From: Paraphaeosphaeria minitans
Taxonomy: Eukaryota; Ascomycota; Dothideomycetes; Pleosporales; Didymosphaeriaceae
Direction of reading: 5' to 3'
Length of the DNA: 64,000 bases
NCBI GenBank assembly: GCA_015832175.1
Contig: WJXW01000011.1
Location: 1,488,001 to 1,552,000, forward strand
Positions 59,178-64,000 of the stretch are shown one piece after another. The notes below the pieces were generated by a model. The model was given only the letters and a program-made list of their open reading frames with translations. It was not told where the DNA came from and did no database searches. How positions within the stretch are numbered: the first letter of the stretch is position 1; each line of letters begins with the position of its first letter. The position numbers and the translations under genes are program-made.

Positions 59178-59454
59178 CGATTACCTCATCCGTGGGTTGC
59201 GTACGGCACCACCCCCTAGGCCCATCCATTGTCATCGTTGGGCGCGGGACGGCATGGAGAGACAAGCAGACCATCTAGCTGCAGATGGTGCATGAAACTG
59301 AGCCATGTCTGTATTGCACTATCGTTACAGATTGGCCATCTACCTAGTCTAGCGGCAAGCCGTCTGAAAAGACCAGGAACGCTCAACGTCCATCACCTGC
59401 GCGAAACAACGCCGACGCAGTTTGACATGCCGGATGGGGCGCGGGAACATGAGG

Positions 59455-60150
59455 GCCTGATGGGTCTTGCTATCTTGAACACGATGACCGATGGGTCTTC
59501 TACCTTTTAAACACGATGTCTGATGGGTCTTGCTATCTTTCCAACACGATGTCTGATGGGTCTTCTGCCTTTTGAACACGATGACTGATGGGTCTTCAGC
59601 CTTTTGAACACGATAACTGATGGGTCTTCTGCCTTTTGAACGCGATGACTGATGGGTCTTCAGCCTTTTGAACACGATTACCTGATGGGCCTTCCACCTT
59701 TCGAACCTACTTATCCGATGCGCCTTCTCCCTTCTAAACACGATCATGTAATGGGCCTTCTCCCTTTCATACCTAATCATCTACTACGCCTTCTCTCTTT
59801 TATACCTAATCATCTACTCCGCCTTGAACCGTTTAAACCTGATTATCTAATACGCTTTTACCTTTCAACCACAATCATCTACTACGCCTTCAATTCTACC
59901 GTTCAAACCTGATTATCTAATACGCTTTTACCTTTCAACCACAATCATCTACTACGCCTTCAATTCTACCGTTCAAACCTGATTATCTAATACCTACGCC
60001 TCTACCTTTCAACCACAATCATCTACTACGCCTTTAATTCTACCGTTTAAACCTGATTAACTAATACCTACGCCTCTACCTTTCAACCACAATCATCTAC
60101 TACGCCTTCTACCATTTAAACCTAATCATCTACTACGCCTTCTATCTTCG
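59455..60150. repeat. Degenerate 32-33-bp minisatellite with 70-bp higher-order units
   Basis: About twenty units. The left ones read GATGGGTCTTC-GCCTTTTGAACACGATGACT; to the right they drift to ACTACGCCTTCTCTCTTTTATACCTAATCATCT. Units 59849-59918 and 59919-59988 are identical 70-mers, each a pair of diverged units, so a higher-order repeat has formed. Unit length alternates between 32 and 33, so a coding frame is not maintained. Confidence 0.85.
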
Positions 60151-61207
60151 CTAGTTTACTTGGGACTAGTCGCCTTCCTCGACAGCGTCCACGCCCATGT
60201 CTTATGTTGTTTAGGTCCTCTGCACAACCCCAAAGAGCAGAAAATGCCCTGGGCACTGATCCCAGAACGGATGATTCAGATGCCACCATGTCCAACTTGT
60301 GACCCGGTGACAGACAAAACACCGAGGCCGCCGTGTACCCGGTGTACAACCATCGTCCTGTGGCCGCTCGTCTGTTGGCTGACAAGTGACAAGTTCTTTC
60401 CACCTGTTCATCGGACCCCATCAACGGCCGGCGTATTGCTGCAGCAGCTTAGCAAACGACCAATATGCTCTTTGGTATCCCTACAATTTGACAAACATAC
60501 GGCCAATTGCATTCACCACAATCCCTTTCAAACATGAACCGTGTTCCCCAAGGCCAAGGCCATGCCGACGCCGGCCCAGACGCAGCGGCAGTTAGCCGAG
60601 ACTGGAGAATCGCGCAGCACCTCCGCAAGCCTACTCCAACCTCTGCCGCCTCGACTGTTCCTCTGCGCGGCGCAAGCCAACAGCTGGCTCGAAACACTGC
60701 GCAGGCTTCTCTCCCACCTGTTTCGCACCTCGCCTGGCCAATCGAACCGAACTGCGCTCCGACCGCGCCGAAACCCGAGTCGCGAATCCGTCTGTCTGAA
60801 CTCTATGTCGGAAGCAGACCCCTCCCATTGCTCTCGCAACCGTCCCTACTCGCATAACCTCTCCGCCCTGCTCTGCCCGTACATACCGTCTGTCCCGCTG
60901 CTTGGGCATCTGTAGTGCGCGTGGAGCTGCTGTGTTGTACGCACAGCAAAGATTTGCCTCCCTGCTCAAACGTTTGAGACGAGAGCTGTGACAAGCCTGC
61001 GCCCGTCAGCTTTTGTTTGCCCCATACCGGATAAAGGAGGGAACACTCGTCTGCCTGCGGTGCGTGGGTCTTCTGTGCGGAACGAAGGCCATGGTCGTCG
61101 ACGCGTAGCCAACACCCGGACCTTCTTAGCGTGCCCAAGTTCTTTGAGGCTCCTGTTCCGCACTCGATAAACCCGCCCACGCACATTCACCGCGCCCGTC
61201 TGCCACC

Positions 61208-64000
61208 ATGTCAGACCACGAGTCCGACCAGACTGCTGAGCTGGGACCCGAGCTGCGCGGCATGAAGCTTGAGGAAGGCGTCCCTCCTTCCGGGGAAAGC
61301 GCGGGTGCTCCCGCTCGAGTGAAGGTGGAGGGCGACGTCCGCACGTCCAACCCCCTGCTGATGCCCGCTCGCAGCAAGTCTCGATCCAAATCGCAGTCCC
61401 CAGTCAAGCAGCTACCCTCCGACCCTTCGACGCCCGAGCCGAACACGCAGGAAGAGGTGCTTGGTGGCGAGATCACCTTGAAGATGGAGCCCGGGAAGGC
61501 GCCCAAGCTGTCGCGCACCGCGTCACACAAAATCGCCTCGCGCCCGCCGCCGCTATACCTTGACCTGCCTGACTCTACGCAGGACGCAAAGTCGACTTTT
61601 GATGTTCTGTCCGAATGCACTTACGCCAACAAGCACATTGGCACCACCGAACATGCTCTGGAGTGCGACTGTTCCGAGGAGTGGGGTAAGTCACCAATTC
61701 CTCCCTCAACGCATCCGCTGTGCGCTCTGCCTGCTAACGCCGCGCGCAGATCCCAATGAGCAAGTCAACAATGCCTGCGGCGAGGATTCCGATTGTATCA
61801 ACCGCGCCACGAAAATGGAGTGTGTTGGCGACTGCGGATGTGGCCGTGACTGCCAAAATCAGCGCTTCCAACGAAAAGAGTACGCCAATGTGACCGTCAT
61901 CAAGACCGAGAAGAAGGGGTTTGGGCTCCGGGCTAACGCTGATATGAAGCCGGGAGATTTTGTTTTCGAATACATTGGGGAGGCCATCGAGGAGCGAGCC
62001 TTCCGTCGCCGCATGTTACAGTATGACCAGGAGGGAATCAAGCACTTCTACTTCATGTCGCTCAACAAAGGCGAGTTTGTCGATGCAACCAAGAAAGGCA
62101 ACCTGGGTCGCTTTTGCAACCACTCTTGTAATCCGAATTGCTACGTGGACAAGTGGGTGGTAGGCGAAAAGCTGCGCATGGGCATTTTCGCCGAACGACG
62201 AATCCAGGCTGGCGAAGAGCTGGTTTTCAACTACAATGTCGATCGATATGGCGCGGATCCTCAACCCTGTTATTGCGGCGAGCCAAACTGCTCTGGATTC
62301 ATTGGAGGCAAGACACAGACTGACAACTCCACGAAGCTGTCGCACGCGACGATTGAAGCCCTTGGTATTGACGACGGAGATAGCTGGGAAACCGCCGTCG
62401 CGAAGAAACCTCGCAAGAAGAAGGCCAGTGAAGATGACGAGGGGTACGTCAACGACCTCAAACCCAAGTCGCTGGATGCTCGCGGTGTCACCAAAGTCAT
62501 GGCTGCTCTTCGTCAATGTACGGAGAAGTGGATAGCTGTCAAGCTCCTTGACCGTATTCAGCAAAGCAACGGCGACAAGGAGGTGGGCCACCGTGTCATT
62601 CGCATGCACGGTTACGAAATCCTCAAAACAACAATCGTCACCTGGAAGGATGACCCAAATGTCGTGTTGCAAATTCTTGACATCCTGCATGGCCTACCGC
62701 GACTTACCCGGAACAAGATCCAAGATTCGAAAATCGAGGACGCTGTACAGAACCTACGGGACGAATGCGAAGATGACCGTGTCAATGAGTCCATCACCAC
62801 ACTGCTCAGTGAGTGGAGCAAGCTTGAGCTGGGTTATCGGATACCGCGCATGAAACCAAATGCTCGTGTCGAACCGCACTTCGAACGCCGTGAGAAAGGT
62901 CGGGAACGCTCCAGATCGCGATCCAAATCGCCTGAGATCAAACCACCGACCACTGCACCTTCGGCTCCTCGAGGTTTCAATGCCCCCAAAGGCCCGTCTG
63001 CTATGTCCAATCTTCTTCCTCGTCCACCGCCGCGTCCACCGCGAGTTTTCAACACTCTTCCTTCAGGATGGTTCCAGGCGAAGTCCGAGAACGGGTCGGT
63101 CTACTTCTATACAGCCACCGGTGTGACACAATGGACACGACCCACGCAGCCAGCAAACCAACCGCCCAGTGCCACCTCCAAGGTCAAGTCAGAAGGTCAG
63201 CTACTCCAAGACCTTATAGCGAGCATCACTGCGGAAGCTTCAACCGGCAAACGAGGGTCTGCGTCATCCACACCACAGCCCGCTGCGGATGAGACGAAGG
63301 ATAAGACATCAAAGAGTGACAAATGGCTGAATATGCCGCAAGAGAAGAAGGAGAAGATGTACGAAGGAACTGTAAGCATCGTCGGCTCCCACGGTAACAT
63401 CTCTAATGATTTTAGCTATCCAAGCATGTCATGGCCACCACATCCCGCTACAGCAAGACCCTTCCCAAAGAAGATGTTAAGAGGCTCTCCAAAGAGGTGA
63501 GTTGCATGCTTTGTGATGGTTTGCAGTCGCTGACAGAAGTTGCAAGGTTACGAAGAAGTTGGTTCGTGGAGACTTCAAAGCCAATCGCGTAAAGGATCCG
63601 ACAGCACCCATCAGTTCGAAACACGAAAAGACGGTTAAGAACTACGTCAAAGACTTTATGGACAAGGCCGTCAAGAAGAAGACGGAGCGTGAAAAGGACA
63701 AGAAGTCACAGAATGGCACCGGATCGAACGGCGACGTTACAATGCCAGCGGCGACGGCAACACCTGAGACGCCACGGTTCGGAAATTACAGCGCAGCGTC
63801 CCCGGCAGGGTCATCGGGAGCCGAGTTGAAGAGAAAGAGGGAAGAGGAGGGTGGAGCAGCGTCACCGAAGAAGTCTCGAGCAGACACGCAGCCAGCTCCT
63901 CCACCACCTCCGCCACCAACAGATGATATGCCTATGAACGGGGAGGGTCCCGCGCTAACACCTATGGACGACGACCCCGTGTCGGTCCATTCGGCCTGCG
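61208..64000 (+). CDS. SET2: Histone H3 lysine-36 methyltransferase SET2 (3' end beyond window)
   Basis: Exons 61208-61685, 61750-63371, 63416-63496 and 63547-64000 (still open at the edge); introns of 64, 44 and 50 nt in phase. At least 878 residues. After a disordered N-terminus come an AWS domain (about 143-200: [35 protein letters not shown]), a SET domain (about 205-330: [47 protein letters not shown]) and a post-[17 protein letters not shown] helical region follows, then a WW domain (about 595-625: [22 protein letters not shown]) and an SRI domain split by two introns (about 680-770: [37 protein letters not shown]). SRI binds the phosphorylated Pol II CTD, coupling H3K36 methylation to elongation. 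The tail is Pro-rich. Nuclear. Confidence 0.97.

Larger units (their letters stand above)
58008..61207. other. Gene-free stretch, 3.2 kb
   Basis: Between the divergent AT-hook and SET2 genes. Holds a CT-rich tract and a degenerate minisatellite, annotated separately, and GGGAGAGGGCGGA repeats near 58850-58890. Long overlapping frames at 58.4-59.2 kb and 60.5-60.9 kb occur on both strands with low-complexity translations and no domains. Confidence 0.4.

Noticed and set aside
58411..59219. Frames of 140-180 codons on both strands
   Set aside because: Low-complexity Arg/Gly-rich translations over GGGAGAGGGCGG repeats.
59349..59780. 143-codon minus-strand frame with 11-residue repeats
   Set aside because: Arises from the minisatellite; unit length alternates between 32 and 33 bp, so the frame is not kept over the array.
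60541..60915. 124-codon plus-strand frame upstream of SET2
   Set aside because: Opposed by similar-length minus frames, no features; more likely promoter/5' region.

Overview
The window is nuclear DNA of a filamentous ascomycete (Pezizomycotina). Genes have short introns (mostly 44-65 nt, GT-AG with CTAAC-like branch sites). There is a Zn2Cys6 regulator with a fungal-specific middle domain, a U2 snRNA gene, and a 10-kb AT-rich, TpA-rich repeat block with saturating stop codons that looks mutated by RIP (repeat-induced point mutation). A dothideomycete is my best guess, from gene style and the scattered GGTA/TACC tracts. That is inference only.

Layout. (1) 1-15.7 kb: a U2 snRNA gene at the left edge, then a catabolic-looking neighbourhood. 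It holds an NCS1 nucleobase/allantoin-type permease and a DHA2 MFS transporter (divergent), an F-box protein, a Zn2Cys6 transcription factor, a PuuE-type polysaccharide-deacetylase-family hydrolase divergent from an amidase (the amidase carries an in-frame stop), and a secreted bacterial-type solute-binding protein. (2) 15,687-25,800: three mobile elements nested inside each other. A PIF/Harbinger-like DNA transposon (TIRs, TTG target duplication) contains a Ty3/gypsy LTR retrotransposon on the minus strand (AGGAG duplication), whose pol gene contains a solo LTR (ATTTT duplication). No frame of 60 codons survives in this block. (3) 26.6-28.2 kb: a Dal5/Tna1-like MFS transporter, which may belong to the same catabolic neighbourhood. 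(4) 29-64 kb: mostly housekeeping and chromatin genes. These are a proline-rich protein, the mitochondrial ADP/ATP carrier, a 1,624-residue WD40/SANT/AT-hook protein, an APC (GABA-type) permease, a Rab11-type GTPase, a chromodomain protein with five CCCH fingers, a small one-TM protein, a basic nuclear-type protein, an AT-hook protein, and a SET2 H3K36 methyltransferase cut by the right edge.

How the genes fit together: import (NCS1, Dal5-like, possibly the solute-binding protein), hydrolysis of amide/ureide-type substrates (PuuE-like enzyme, amidase), efflux (DHA2) and local control (Zn2Cys6) would make a coherent nitrogen-scavenging locus. It now appears broken by an amidase stop codon and a 10-kb transposon insertion. 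The right half is unrelated single-copy genes separated by long intergenic stretches with many simple repeats.

Exon models were derived by hand from splice consensus, reading-frame continuity and protein-family conservation. Junctions are phase-checked but not supported by transcripts.
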